64,000 nucleotides of DNA from Tritrichomonas musculus (GCA_039105265.1 JAPFFF010000032.1:62001-126000), one strand, 5' to 3'; positions 1 through 12,390 are shown, numbered from the stretch's first letter. Made by a program: numbers and translations. Notes: generated by a model from the letters alone, not told the origin.

Positions 1-1341
1 TCAAATTTTAAAAAAGTTAGGGGGTTTTTTTATCGTTAGGGGGTTTTGAACTTTACTTTAGACATAAAGACGGTTGTAGAAAAATTGAATTATCTCACAA
101 ATAAAAAATAAAGATGGTTGTAAAAAAAACGAAATTCAAAAATGAAAAGTAAAAAATGAGAATTTATTTATGCACGATACTCGGTCCGAAATCACCTACC
201 TCAGATCAAATATTAAAACAGGAATGAAAACATATGTAAAGTTCAAAAATTTATCTCGAATATGTATTTCGATAAAATGACGATCAGCAAAAAAGTTCAT
301 GATTTTGAGTTCGATGATGTTAATTTCGATTTTTGAAAACATGTCTGAGTGTAATTTTTGAAAATTCACGCTTTTTGGAGATCATATATGAAAATGATAT
401 AAGAATTGTACCGAAAGTTTGACAGTTGTACTTTCACTAGGCGCGGGATGCAAAAAGGGGGAGTGAGGACCCCCGGTCCGAAATCACCCTTTTCATCATA
501 CTACTTTAACTAAATGCATCTGCTGTAGAGTTTGATGATCTAATACAACAACACAGCCAACAATATTTGATTATATGATAAATTTTCTTTCCAAAATACC
601 GCAACTACCGCAAGATGATTGAAAAAAAAAAAGATATTATAATATATTGCCTAAAATGCAATAAATCTCAAAATACACAAAAGATACATCTCGAAAAACG
701 CATTTTTCCAAAATTAGGAGAAAATAAATATTTGCGAAATTCTCTTTAAATATCACGATTTCTATTTCCAAATTGTTCATTTATTCCATAAAATTATCAA
801 TATTTTCTATTTTTAACCATTAAGCACCAAAATATTACATAATTTTGAAAATTTCTCAAAAAAAATAAATTCAATCGGAAAGGCGCAAATATAAATTTTA
901 ATTTCTCTGATATTTTGGAACACTTTTTAGCAAATTCTTACTTGGATTAAATGATGGAAGACATTTCTTTTGATCTTTTTTATTTTTCATTCAATAAAAA
1001 AATCTTTTTATTCAATTTTTTTATTTTTTTTGAATTGAAAAATGCAAAATTGAGACGAATCAAAACTCAGACCATTAATTGAATGGAAAAGTGTTCTAAA
1101 TTGAGAAGACGAAAAATAAAATAACCGCTCAAAAGGCCAATATAAGGTTGAAAGTGGTCCGACTTTTGACTCCCAGTTTATTTGAAAAAAACGATAGAAA
1201 TAAATTCAAAATTTTAAAAAAATTTAAATGAAATCCTCTTATTAAAAGTTTAACTTTTTGAAAACATTTCAATGAAAATTCGTTGTTATGTGATCAAATG
1301 ATCAAATAAAATCACAAAACAAGAAGCTTCTTGATTGCCTC
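1..1341. other. AT-rich intergenic stretch without a recognisable gene
   Basis: I see no credible coding region here. Two TTAGGGGGTTTT motifs (17-28 and 36-47) resemble the G-run ends of the inverted-repeat element at 12391-12661. A 14-bp direct repeat GGTCCGAAATCACC lies at 183-196 and 475-488. The rest is AT-rich sequence with short homopolymer runs. Confidence 0.5.
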
Positions 1342-1638
1342 ATGGCACTGAGAAACAAACCAGCAGAAATCAGTTTTTATGATCCTAAAGATAATCATGA
1401 AGATTCAGTTATTGGTGAAGGAGCCACATCATGTGTGAAAGAACTGAAAGATTTCACTGAAAAATCAGCACAATCATTCATGAAGGAAAGTGAAATTCTT
1501 TTCAGAGTTCATCATCCATGCATCATTGACATTATGGGCATGAATAATGGCGATGAAAAACATCATCCTTCTTTGATTTTATCACTTGAAAAAACATCAC
1601 TTGAAAATTTCACGTTTAATGAATTAAATGAATTTTGA
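1342..1638 (+). pseudogene. Protein kinase N-lobe fragment
   Basis: A 98-codon reading frame resembles the N-lobe of the protein kinase at 52545-53915. It has a glycine-rich-loop-like VIGEGATS, then a helix and strand region with HHPCIIDIMGMN, matching SHPCICKALGIN of the intact gene. The frame stops before any catalytic loop (HRD) or DFG motif. No clear VAxK-type ATP-binding lysine is visible. I read it as a truncated duplicate of a TKL-like kinase gene, probably non-functional. It could alternatively be a short expressed remnant, but nothing in the flanks supports that. Confidence 0.6.
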
Positions 1639-2339
1639 AAAGTTTCGCTTTCTTTTCAATTTAAATCACGAGTATTTCTTGATCTGTCCAATACACTCAG
1701 CTGTCATCGATGATCCAGATGGGAACTCATTTTCATTCTCCTCCAGATTGCCATGCATGTTCTGAGTCAGGAGTCTGCCTGTGAAAAGCATGGGAAAAGA
1801 TATGTAGTAGCTGTTGGCATCTGCTTTTTTGGTAATTGTGTTTATTCTGCAATTCTTGTGACATATGCTCAAATGTTACAATGCCTTTTCTAACAGAATT
1901 TTAGCATTCATCGGAATCAAAGTGGACAAGATTTTAGTCAAAGATTTTCACATAAAAATTGAATTGAACCTGCTGTCCTTAATCATCAAGTCACAATGAA
2001 TCTAAATTCATGAAAATCAAGTCACAATAGACCAATACATCGCATTTGGGTGGGAGTGAATGCAAATATTTGGTATTCAAGTCTAAATTTTAAAGAACAA
2101 TGTTTTAAAATAAATCAATGATTGAGTCTGTTATAAAAAAACGCCAAATATATGGTAGTTGCCATTCATTATCGAATTTGGAAGTTTTAGTGAAACAGTA
2201 GATAGAAATTTTAGCACCAACTTTTGCACTCTTTTTCTTTTTTTTTTTTAATTTAAATCAAATATTTGATAAAATTTTCCATTATCAGATTTTATAATAA
2301 TGATTTTTCTTTCAAATTCGGAGATTTTTTGATAGACGC
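1639..2339. other. Intergenic AT-rich sequence
   Basis: No gene is recognised. Short open frames here do not resemble known domains. It may hold further decayed parts of the kinase and DUF3447 copies on either side. Confidence 0.4.
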
Positions 2340-2433
2340 AATTATAATCTTAACAGTGAAATTAAAACATCAATTTTTGAGACGATAATTGAATATGCAG
2401 CATTCTATGGGTCTATTCAAATTTTGAAATATA
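2340..2433 (+). pseudogene. DUF3447/ankyrin gene fragment cut by a transposon
   Basis: The plus-strand translation contains IEYAAFYGSIQILKY. This matches the core motif of the two DUF3447 genes in this window (LINYAAFHGSIQIFKYL at 36422-37588 and LIEYAAFFGSIQIFNYL at 50143-51348). Just upstream, SEIKTSIFET corresponds to the preceding part of the same domain, with the section between missing. The fragment ends exactly where the inverted-repeat element at 2434-3325 begins. It is a host gene remnant with an internal deletion and a transposon insertion. Confidence 0.6.
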
Positions 2434-3325
2434 GGTCATTCAATAAGTTCGTAACTGGCACTTTTTTCCACATGTAGATATGATATAAAATATTTATTTA
2501 TATATATATAAGCATTTCATCAATATCTATATATTTATTATTTTCGATTTTTGTTTAATTTATTATTCAGTACTTTTAAGAGATTTTTTTCAGTTTTAGG
2601 CTGAAAAATGATTATTGAATTTTTGTGGTATTTACTCAATGCATGAAATACTTTTCATTTATCCGAATATTGATATAGGTAATATGCATGCACTATTATT
2701 ATAATTAATTATAAAATTGATAAATCATTAACCAATGGTTTTGAAAATATCTAAATAAAAATGTTTCAATAAAAAAATCCAATGATTTTGAACTTTTTTG
2801 GCTATTTTTTTTCAAAAAATTGAATATATATATATATTTAGAAATATATAACAATTACTTTTCATTGATTTTTTATATACATATATATTAAATCAATGTC
2901 TTATTAATTTATATATTTTTTTTATGAATCTTTTGAATAAGGCTTCAAACCATAGATTCTTTTGAAAAAGTAAGGCTTAACGTACTTTAACGGATCATAA
3001 CGTATGCATATTGAGCCATATATAATTTTTATGTTTGGATAAACATAATTTGGAATGTTTCCAAAAATATATCTATTTGACAATTTTTTTTATCATTCAT
3101 ATGATTTGAACTAAATATTTTTATATCTCCTTTGATATTCCAAAAAATGAAAATTTAAAAGTAATAAATTTTAAATACACAACAACTCAGTGAATATTAG
3201 TTATAATAGCAAACTATTTTAGCAAAATATAGAGTATCGTTCATATATTATAATTATTATATTTATTATTTGAATAATCATTTCTACTTTCTAAAAAGTA
3301 GAAGTTACGAACTTATTGAATGGCC
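2434..3325. mobile_element. Mariner-like non-autonomous element (MITE), about 0.9 kb
   Basis: The ends are inverted repeats: GGTCATTCAATAAGTTCGTA at the left, and the complement of AGTTACGAACTTATTGAATG near the right, 22 of 23 positions alike. A TA dinucleotide flanks each end (2432-2433 and 3326-3327), as expected for Tc1/mariner target duplication. The interior is AT-rich with no transposase frame, so the copy cannot be autonomous. It sits at the edge of a DUF3447 fragment. Confidence 0.75.
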
Positions 3326-3524
3326 TATACATTAATCCATTATAATGAAATTAAATTTAAACGGTCTGAAAGAAAAGTTGATATGTTTATTTATAACTTT
3401 AATTACGAGTATGATCATTCTCTTACGACGCCATATCAAATAAAGTTTCCACCAGATATTTATATTTAATAAAATATTTCAATACCGTAATTACCATGGC
3501 TTTATGTAATTCATAGTAATAATC

Positions 3525-4030
3525 CAGAAATAAAGTCTGTTCCAATTGGATAAAGCAATATAAAAATAAAACAGTTGATATTTCTGACTTTGATTCATTT
3601 GTCAATTCAATTTTGAATAAAGATTTTAACAACTTTTTCACTCCTTGGTTGAAGAATGTAGGTTTCCCTGCTTTGTCTGTACACCAAATTGTCGACGATA
3701 ATAATAAAAAGATTGGAATTGAAATAATTCAAGTTTCAAACGATTTTTCAATCTATCAGTTCAGATTGCCGATTCTATATGGAAAAAATGGTGAGGTGAA
3801 AAAAATAGAGATTTTTTGTTGAATTTGACTGGATTATTGTTAATGATAATATTCAAGCTCTTTGCTTTGTGGCTTACTCAAAGCCTCTTATAAATGAATT
3901 AGTAAAATTGAAATATGATTGAAAATTAAGTGAAAATAATTCGTATTTAATTAATAAATCAATTCAAAAAAGAGCAATTCCAGACATGATTGATGATGAA
4001 ATGCTAAGTTTATCCAAAATTTTCAAATAA
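3525..4030 (+). pseudogene. M1-family aminopeptidase C-terminal fragment
   Basis: The plus strand reads ISDFDSFVNSILNKDFNNFF, then TPWLKNVGFPALSV, then a beta-rich stretch ending in a stop at about 3822. This resembles the start of the C-terminal domain of M1 metallo-aminopeptidases, where a WL...GFP.LSV motif is typical. A +1/-1 shifted frame continues with [20 protein letters not shown], like the usual WxLVN...YRVxY segment. It then meets a stop before an end near 4030. The HExxH catalytic region is absent from the window. I read this as a decayed 3-prime fragment with at least one frameshift and one stop. Confidence 0.55.
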
Positions 4031-4337
4031 TAAAAATAATTTTTTAAAAATTAGTTTTATTATAAAACTAATTGTTCAATTTAATTTGATTTGTTCATAT
4101 ATATATGAATAAAAGTATCTAACTCAAATGTAAGCAGAAGTATCGATAAAAAAGTAGAAAATTTGTTTTTGAAATAGGTTTGTTAATAAATTGTAATTTT
4201 TCTACAAATCCGATTTTCTTGTGTATTTAAACACTTTTTTATTGATACAAGAAAAAAAGAGCCAATAAATATAGATTTTTACCAAATTCCATTCAATTTG
4301 GTTTATAGATACGTTTATAATTTTGCATTAAAAGGGA

Positions 4338-4340
<3 letters not shown>

Positions 4341-4374
<34 letters not shown>
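4341..4374. repeat. Poly(T) run of 34 directly before a large gene
   Basis: Thirty-four consecutive T residues end four bases before the ATG at 4378. Upstream, 4031-4340 is AT-rich with no gene. It contains a small hairpin, ACCAAATT / AATTTGGT, around 4280-4302. Confidence 0.9.
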
Positions 4375-4377
<3 letters not shown>

Positions 4378-4379
<2 letters not shown>

Positions 4380-7300
4380 GGCATTTAGATCTCCCAAAAG
4401 CGATCATATTCTCTTTTCCAGAACTCATGTAAAAACTGGATACAAAGGATTTTATTCTTTTACACGTCAAGCACAACAATATGGTGGCCATTCATGGGCT
4501 AATAACCAGGCTTATAGTAAAGCCATCAGTAATAAGTCAAAATCTCAATCCATTTTCTTATTATCTAGCTCATATAATTATAATATTTTTGATTTTATTC
4601 CTCGAACTTTTACAATATCTACTAATACTGGATCAGGCAAGTTTAATATACATTTTCTAAAAGATACAAGCTCAATTATAGCGAATTTTCTAAATCATAA
4701 CCCAGAAAATTTGGAATATCATCTTGATATTGATGATAAAGACAATGTTCTTGGTAAATTTGAGCAAATTTATCAAGGTGAATTTGTTATTTTTGATGAA
4801 GATGAGCTTCCGATTTCCCAAAAAATAACAAAATTATTAAATATAATTGAATGCCCTAATTTTATGAAACCAGAAAGTTTAAAAACGCTTGAACAAGGAG
4901 GTTGGGGTGGAACATATAATCAAAGGCAAAATGTGTTTGGAGTAGAAATTAATTATACGCGATTAAATAATTATCTTCAAAAAACAGCGCCTAAGTCATT
5001 TACAATAATCACTAATAAAAAAGAATATGAATGTAATATTTTTGGTGTTTACTCTTCGGGTGTTATCAGAGAACTTTTGACCAATGATCCAACTACAAAT
5101 AATTATGTTTATAATTTTGACGATGAATTTGAAGAATTCCAAGCAATATGCGATTTATTCAACTTTGAAAGCGTTATTCTTACCAGAAACAACATGGAAT
5201 CAATCAAAGAAATTGCTGAAGATTTACAAATAACCGTTATTTTAAATGATGTTGAAAAGTACATCAAAGACTCAGAAAAAGTTTCAAAAACAATAGATGA
5301 ACAACAGGCTCTTATTGATTCGATTGACGAACTTTTTGATTTATTATATAACATTAAAGAAAAAACGGTTAAAACGGTTAAGTTTTCAATTCTTGAATCA
5401 AAATGGCCAAAAACAGAAGACAACGTTAAAGAGCTAGCAGCATTCATTATTCAAGTTGCCAATACAGATTTTCTTTATCATCCTTATATTGTAGACTTAT
5501 TGCTTCAACTTGATCAAGAAGCAAATGAAGATAATCAATTGAAGATATTGATTCCAACAATCACCAAGCAATTAATGATTACAGCATTTGAGCAGCCTCA
5601 TACAACAGGGACAACAGGATTAACGCAACAACAAACAGGTGCATTTACATCTAAAACCAATAATAACTATAAATGTTCAATGGCCACTTATGGTTTCATT
5701 TATTATTTATACAAAAGAGAAATAATTTCAGCAGATGATTTAAATGAAAAATTAAGCAATTTACGAATAAAAAATAATTATTTAAGATGCTGGTTCTTCC
5801 CTGAAATTGATGAAATTGCCCAATCAAAAACTGCTGTATCTTCCGTAAATGTTGGTTACGCTAGTCAGTTTGGTAATAATAATTTTAATGGTAATATTCA
5901 AGATAGAATAGCAGCTAAAGCTGATGCCTTTATTAAATCATATCAATCAGATAAAATTGATATGTATAAAAAGATGCGTGATAGTGGCGAACCTGATGAT
6001 GAACTAACTAAAGCAATTCGTAGAGATGATGTTGACATGGTGCAGCAGATCATTTCAAGTAGTGGAGAAACAGACTATTCAAAAAAATTCATTCCTTTTA
6101 ATATCTTTGAAAATTTTGTACCAAATGGAATGACAAGATACATAAATTATGCAGCTGCTTACGGATCATTACGATGCTTTAAATACTTTTTATTAAATCA
6201 TGAAAAGATTGATACGACAACTTTTTCTCTTGCTGTTTATGGAGGCAATACTGAAATCATTAAAATAGTTGACTCAAATGAACAAGATGCGATAGATGAC
6301 AAAAATATTAAACCAAGACAGGGTTGGGGTAATAATAATCCAAACAATCATAATGCTCAACTGCTTAAAGCAACCAATGAAAAAATAATTCCAGCAATCA
6401 TGAAGCATCGAAATGATCTGTTTGATTGGATTTTTGAACAAAAATTCACTGGTAAAGAACCAAATGAAGTTTTACTAGCTTTGGTTGAACAATCAGCAAT
6501 CAATGGAAATGCACATTCATTGGTTGAAATAATTGATAAAGGATTCAATCTTGATAATAATAAAAATTCGATAAAGAATATCATTCAATATGCAACTCAG
6601 AATGGTTTCTATATGTTAACACAATTATTATTTAATTTGATTGATAATGATTTGTTGCAACCGTTTTATTTCAATCCAATCAGTATTGTTTTTGACAATA
6701 TTTCAATATTTACACTTTTAGCTGACAAAATGAATCAAAAACAATTTGAAAATGCTCTTTCTTTTGCAATCACTAATGATTTAACAGATATTGCGAAATA
6801 TTTCATTGAAAAACTTGATAAAAACAAGTTTGAAATAACACCTCAATATTCGTTTTCAATCCTTAGACAGTTGGTACATAAAAAGAAGAAAAATGAACTC
6901 TTTAATTATATAATTGATCAAATTAATCCAGAAAACTTTAATGATTTCACTGATCTTAATAGTTTATTAAACGCAACTTGTATATCAGCAAATTTTGAAG
7001 CTGCAGAGAAAATTATTGATTTGATTATTGCTAAAAAAGAATCACTCCAAATTGATTCTTTAGATTTCACTGATAATTTTGTTAATGCTGCCCGTTCTGG
7101 ATCAAATGAAATATGTAAGTGTTTCTTTGAGAAGAAAGTTCCAATAAGTTATGAAAAACTTTCGTCTCAAGCGTCAGAACTTGGATCACTTGATGCGGAT
7201 CTTTTATCCCAAATATTTAATAATGTAAGTCCTGAATCCAAAGAAAGAATACTTGGATGCTTTAATCAAGCTATTCAGAAGAAGAATAAAAATGCTGTGA

Positions 7301-10300
7301 AATTCTTATTAAAGGAGAATCCATCAATTGATCATGCCTTATTGTTAGCTGTTGATTCCAAGGATTTAGAACTTGTTGAAATAATCCTTGAATATAACAG
7401 TCAGCCTTCTTATATTAATAAATTATGCCCATGCGGAACTGCTTTAACAATTGCTGCATTTAATAATGATCTACCAATTGTAAATAAACTTCTTTCACTT
7501 CCAGGAATTGATCCAAGTATATATTCATCACAAAATATGACTCCTTTGTTAATTGCAGCTGAAAAAGGTAACATAGAAATAATAAATGCAATTATTGACT
7601 TTTATGGAGACGATATTCAAAGTCAAAAGGTACAAATTAATGAAGCTTTAAAAATTATCTTGGGTTATCCAGATGTTTATAAAGGATCATCTAATGGTGG
7701 TGGACCAACTTATGCAACTTATAGTGGTGGATCAACTTATCCTTATGGACTTTATAAGAAAAGAAGAGAAGATTTAGAGAAAGAAGCAGAAAAATTTATT
7801 GAAAATAAAAAAATTATTTTAAAGCGATTAATGGAGACAAAATGTATTAATCCTAACTTCCAGATGACAAATTATACATTACTCACACATGCATGTAAAA
7901 ATAACAACAATGAACTTGTTCAAAGTCTTCTTCAATATGATGATATTAATGTAAATTTATATGAGCCACTTAATGGTGACTCTCCATTGATTATTGCAGT
8001 CAGGAACAACAACTTAGATATCATTAAACTTTTGATTGAACATCCAAAGATTAATGTGAATCAAAAGAATTATATCGAAGATACAGCATTAATAATGGCT
8101 GCAAAGAACAACTTAGAAGATATTGTTAATCTTATTATTAACAATGATAAATTCAATCCTGAAGAGAGTAACGCAAATTATGCGTTCTATGTAGCAAATG
8201 CTGAAGTAGCAAAGAATCTTTCAGTATTGGAATCGCTCGATGTTAATTATACATGGCTCCCAATTCCAGCAAATCTCCTCAAACAAGGTAATTATTCATA
8301 TCCATCCAAAGTTGGATCCTGGGGAAGATCTTGGGGACAAGCAACAAATAATCAAAATGTAGCGCAATGGGGACAAGCAAATAATATTAATAATCAGAAT
8401 AGGCAATGGGGACAAGCAAATAATAATAATCAGAATAGGCAATGGGGACAAGCAAATAATAATCAAAATGGAGCGCAATGGGGACAAGCAAATAATAATC
8501 AGAATAGGCAATGGGGACAAGCAAATGCAACTTTTCAGAGAGTAGTTGATCAAAATGGTATAGTAAGATATATTAAATCATATGGTCATTATTCAGAAAG
8601 GAATGACACTACTTTGTTAAAAGCAGTTTATAATGATGATATAAAGAAAATTGATATAATTGTTCAGCATCCTTCTTTTGATAAGGTTAAATCGCAACTT
8701 AATACAGCAATTTCAATCTCTCTTCAGATGAATAAAGTTTTAATCTTTAGAAAGTTAATTAAATTAATTGATGATGATATCAACATTGTTGATTTTAATG
8801 GAAAAAGTCTTCTTTATTACAGTGTGATGAATGGAAGTAATGAAATCATTATTGAAATTCTCAACAATCCAAAATTTGATTCAAAGAAAAGTGACATTTT
8901 GGAAGCCTTCGTTCAGTCTTACACCAGAATCATTAACAACAATTCAAGAGAGATAGATGATGATGACAATAATGACAATGAAAAAGAAGAAAATGCTGAC
9001 AAGGAAGAAGAAGAAGAAGAAAATGATGACAAAAAAGACAACAAAAATAATGAAAATAATAATGAAGGAGATAACGCAAATCAAGATGATATTAATAATG
9101 ATGAGGCTCTGCCACAGTCACCAATTCCAATCATGCAAGAATTGTATAACTTTGATAAAGAACATGATCACTTAATTGATTTTACAAAACCTCTTCCAAC
9201 TGGATTTTCATTCTTTACATCATGTAGCCAATTGACTCCTTTTGATGGAGAAGTATTCAAATTCTTTTTGGAAAGAGGAGCAGATCCTAATGAACCAGAT
9301 CGTTTTGGAGTTTATCCACTTCAAAAAGCAATTTATTTAGGTTCAACCAAAATGATTAGTGCATTAATTGACTCTGAAAAGATCGATTTTTCAAAACAAA
9401 TTCCAATTCTGGAAATCATGATGACATTATCCAATCCTCCAGCATCATATAATTATGAACAAGCAACTAAAAGGATACTTGGATCAAAATATACAACATA
9501 TTTTCATTTAGCAGCTTCGCAACGAAATAAATCAATGTTAAAATTGATTTTAGATAAAAAGATTGCTGATGTTAATATTACAAATGATTTGGGTGAAACG
9601 CCTTTGATGGTTGCGGCAAGATATCGTGTTCCAAATAATATTAAGTTGTTGTTTAATTGCGATGATTTGAATTTCTTGTACCTTAACAATGAAGGAAAAG
9701 ATGCCCTTCAAATATTAGATATGGAATCAACAACAAAAAATAAAGATGAGTATCAAAATTTGTTGTTGACAACAGTCGTAAATATTGACCGAGGAAGGAA
9801 TCGATATGCAAACAATCAACCACATAGCATCTGGAAGTCATCAGCATATGGTGTCAATAAAGCAGGCACATTAGTTCCAAATTCATCGGCAAAACAATTC
9901 AGCAAGCAAAATAATGACTCAAATTCAACTACTACAGCAACAAATGACTCATCCAATAAAGCAAATCCTTTTGCCGCAAATTTATCAGCTTTTGGTATAG
10001 CTAATAAAGCAGGCGCTTTTGCTACAAATACGACACCATATGCGTCCAAAAAGCCAAATAATGACTCAAATTCTGCTGCTACTTCAACGTATGGTACAGC
10101 CAATAAAGCAGGCGCTTTTGCTGCAAAAACATCTGCATTCAGTTTCAGCTCAGGAAGCAACAAGTCTACCTCAACTGCAACTTCTTCATTCGTTGCAAAG
10201 AATGCTTTGGAAAAGCAAGATAGCTCATCAACAGTCACACCAGGATTTAGCTCAGTCAACAAATCTGTTAATGAAGATGAATCAAACAAGTCACCTTCTG

Positions 10301-10869
10301 TTAAAACTTCATCACAATTCCTAACAAAAGCGCCATCAATCAGCTCAGATGATCAAGTCCAAAAGCAGCAACAGATCTCATCTTCTGTTCAGCCACGAAA
10401 GCTTGAATTTCATCATGAATCATTCTCAGAAGAGCCAGATCAAAACTCCCTTAAGAAATTCAAAACTTTTGAGCCAAAACCAGAAAACAGAAGGCATGGA
10501 AAATCTTCAAGATCTCATAATAAAATCGAGGCAGTTGTCAGTGATATTCTTGCTGATGAAGATCCTCAAAGAGTTCAACAAATATCAAGATCACTTTCGA
10601 GGATCGCCTCAAGAAAGGCAAGAAAACTATCAGAGTTTTTGGCTGATGAAGAAAGAAATGAAGAATACGAATTGCAAGGTGGTCCATACATGTATGCTCC
10701 GCAGTATTCTCCTTTCAGTCAGAACGCAATGATGACGCAACAGCAAACGCAGTTGATGCAGATGATACAAATGAACAATGCAAACCAAGCTCAGTTCAAC
10801 CTGCAAATGGCTCATCAAAACCAACTTTTGCAGCAAATGAAGAAAAAGAAGAGGAGAGATCAAAAATAA
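4378..10869 (+). CDS. Giant BTB-like and ankyrin-repeat protein, 2163 aa
   Basis: This single open frame is the largest host gene here. Two BTB/POZ-like regions lie near residues 60-165 and 205-310; they resemble the N-terminus of the BTB-discoidin protein at 32721-34058. Around residues 529-660 there is a DUF3447-like section (YINYAAAYGSLRCFKYFLL). Ankyrin repeats follow in blocks near 970-1275, 1400-1515 and 1600-1795. Low-complexity inserts interrupt them: WGQANNNNQNRQ-type repeats (about 1316-1383) and an acidic D/E/N-rich tract (about 1525-1578). The tail has NKAGAFA-type repeats (about 1826-1918) and a Q/M-rich, basic C-terminus. I infer a cytoplasmic scaffold or adaptor; no catalytic motif is visible. 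The start is the first ATG after the poly(T) run. Confidence 0.85.
8320..8523 (+). repeat. In-frame coding minisatellite (WGQAN repeats)
   Basis: Units of about 33-36 bp built on ggacaagcaaataat are repeated about six times. They encode WGQANNN(NQN)RQ-like segments. Unit length stays a multiple of three, so the frame is preserved. The minus-strand frame over this region is only its shadow. Confidence 0.85.
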
Positions 10870-11028
10870 AAATCACGACAAACATTAGAAATAAAAAAAG
10901 AAATATTTTTTTGAATCATTTAATTTTTTTTTTTTTTTTTTTTTTAGATAAAATATTTAAGAGATGCTGCATGAGTCTTCTTTCTTCTTAGATGAAATGT
11001 AGACTTCTGAGAGCAGGAAAATTTAACT

Positions 11029-11134
11029 AAATTAATTTTGCAATATTTTCACCAACATTTGTTGAACATTTAAGAGTTGTATTCATTCCATTTTCTCTTG
11101 CAAATTCTTCGATTTCATTAGCAGACATCTTCAT
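11029..11134 (-). pseudogene. Rab-like small GTPase C-terminal fragment
   Basis: On the minus strand the translation SANEIEEFARENGMNTTLKC and then STNVGENI resembles the end of Rab GTPases: the helix before G5, then the SAxxGxN G5 segment with ST in place of SA. No upstream G1-G4 motifs were found, and the frame stops soon after. The remaining sequence from 10870 to 11450 is AT-rich, with a 22-T run at 10924-10945 just after the big ankyrin gene. Confidence 0.4.
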
Positions 11135-11450
11135 AAATCATTTTTAGATTCAATATCATTCAATATATTTTATATTTATCAAAAAGTTATATTGGAAAAT
11201 CGTTAAAGTCGATCTCCAGTATCTGTGTATATTTCATTTATCAATATCTGAAAGTGGATCATTTTTATTAAAAACAACATGGTTTGCTTGATTTTTGTAT
11301 GAATAATTTGAATAATATTTATTGTATATATTATATTATTAAATTAAATGATATAATTTTACATTTTTTTATGTAATAAAAATTTTAATTTTCGAAGATA
11401 TCTTTATTTTTAAGCAGTTTTATTAGACTAACCGTTTTAAGAAATCTGGA

Positions 11451-12038
11451 ATGGAAACGATTATTTTGGCGAGTAATAACGAACATAAATTAAAGGAATT
11501 TAGAGAAATTTTGAAACAATATAATGTTCTTGGTTTAAAAGATATTGGATTCACTGATGATATAGACGAAACAGGGAAAACTTTTGAAGAAAATTCGATG
11601 ATAAAAGTTAATGCAATAGTAGACTTTTTAAAAACCAAAAACTTAAACTATATTGTTATTGCAGATGATTCTGGTCTTAGTGTTGATTCTCTAGGTGGCG
11701 CACCTGGAGTCAATAGTGCAAGATATGCAGGTAATCATAATGATAAAGCGAATAGGGATAAACTTTTAAAGGAACTAGAAGGAAAAGAAAGAAAAGCAAA
11801 CTTTACTTGCGCAATATCCGTTTGTTTTAAAAATGGGGTTCGTAAATTGTACGTAGGGAAAACCTATGGCGAAATTGCCACAGAAGAAAGAGGTAAAACT
11901 GATTTTGGTTACGATTGCATATTTTACTCAAGCGATCTACATAAAACTTTTGGCGAAGCAAGCGAAGAAGAAAAGAATGCTATTTCTCATAGAGGTAGAG
12001 CAATACAAGAAATGTTGAAAGACTTTAAAAGCTTATAA
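11451..12038 (+). CDS. RdgB/HAM1-type dITP/XTP pyrophosphatase, bacterial-like
   Basis: The 195-residue product matches the RdgB/HAM1 family, which hydrolyses non-canonical purine NTPs (dITP, XTP) to monophosphate and pyrophosphate and keeps them out of DNA and RNA. Family motifs are visible in order: ILASNNEHKLKEF near the N-terminus, TFEENSMIKVNA, IADDSGLSVDSLGGAPGV then SARYAG, FGYDCIF, and SHRGRA near the C-terminus. The GLSVD.LGGAPGV.SARYAG block is the bacterial form; the animal/fungal ITPA form has a different loop. Length is normal for the bacterial family. I infer acquisition from a bacterium. A hairpin with a T-run lies 36 bp downstream. ATG 11451 is followed at once by the conserved N-terminal strand. 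Confidence 0.93.
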   Translation: METIILASNNEHKLKEFREILKQYNVLGLKDIGFTDDIDETGKTFEENSMIKVNAIVDFLKTKNLNYIVIADDSGLSVDSLGGAPGVNSARYAGNHNDKANRDKLLKELEGKERKANFTCAISVCFKNGVRKLYVGKTYGEIATEERGKTDFGYDCIFYSSDLHKTFGEASEEEKNAISHRGRAIQEMLKDFKSL

Positions 12039-12074
12039 TGCTTTACGCCTATAATATAGATCTATTCTATTAAG

Positions 12075-12111
12075 CAAGATAATTTATTAGACAATTATCT
12101 TGAGTTTTTTT
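12075..12111 (+). terminator. Intrinsic-terminator-like hairpin after the RdgB gene
   Basis: A perfect 10-bp stem, CAAGATAATT (12075-12084) with AATTATCTTG (12093-12102), encloses an 8-nt loop. AG and seven T residues follow (12105-12111). This is the layout of a bacterial Rho-independent terminator, though the stem is AT-rich. In an AT-rich eukaryotic genome it may be chance, but its place after a bacterial-type gene is suggestive. Confidence 0.4.
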
Positions 12112-12320
12112 CTATTTATGGTTCCACAATTTATAAAACTAAAAATTATATAAGCTATCTTTAATATTTTTGTCTATATTAATTGTAAATTTCATATATA
12201 ACTATGAATAATTTATCTAAAGATATAATAATACTTAAAAGTTTTGGATAAACCTACTAATTTGGTTTGTTCATTCTTTATATTTTGTTTAATTCATATA
12301 AAAAAACGTAGGAATTATTT

Positions 12321-12324
<4 letters not shown>

Positions 12325-12357
<33 letters not shown>
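12325..12357. repeat. Poly(A) run of 33
   Basis: Thirty-three consecutive A residues stand in intergenic sequence between the RdgB gene and the small inverted-repeat element at 12391-12661. Confidence 0.9.
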
Positions 12358-12358
<1 letters not shown>

Positions 12359-12390
12359 ATTCAATCATCTTCTGAATAAGAATCTATATA

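Noticed and set aside
3423-3641. 72-codon minus-strand frame
   Set aside because: It overlaps the M1 aminopeptidase fragment on the plus strand and has no recognisable domain.
8296-8553. Minus-strand frame rich in Pro/Leu/Ile repeats
   Set aside because: It is the antisense shadow of the WGQAN minisatellite within the large plus-strand gene.
11451-12038. Bacterial contamination as the source of the RdgB gene
   Set aside because: Only one gene is bacterial-like, it is flanked on both sides by typical host sequence, and its composition is close to that of host genes. Lateral transfer is the simpler reading, though long reads should confirm.
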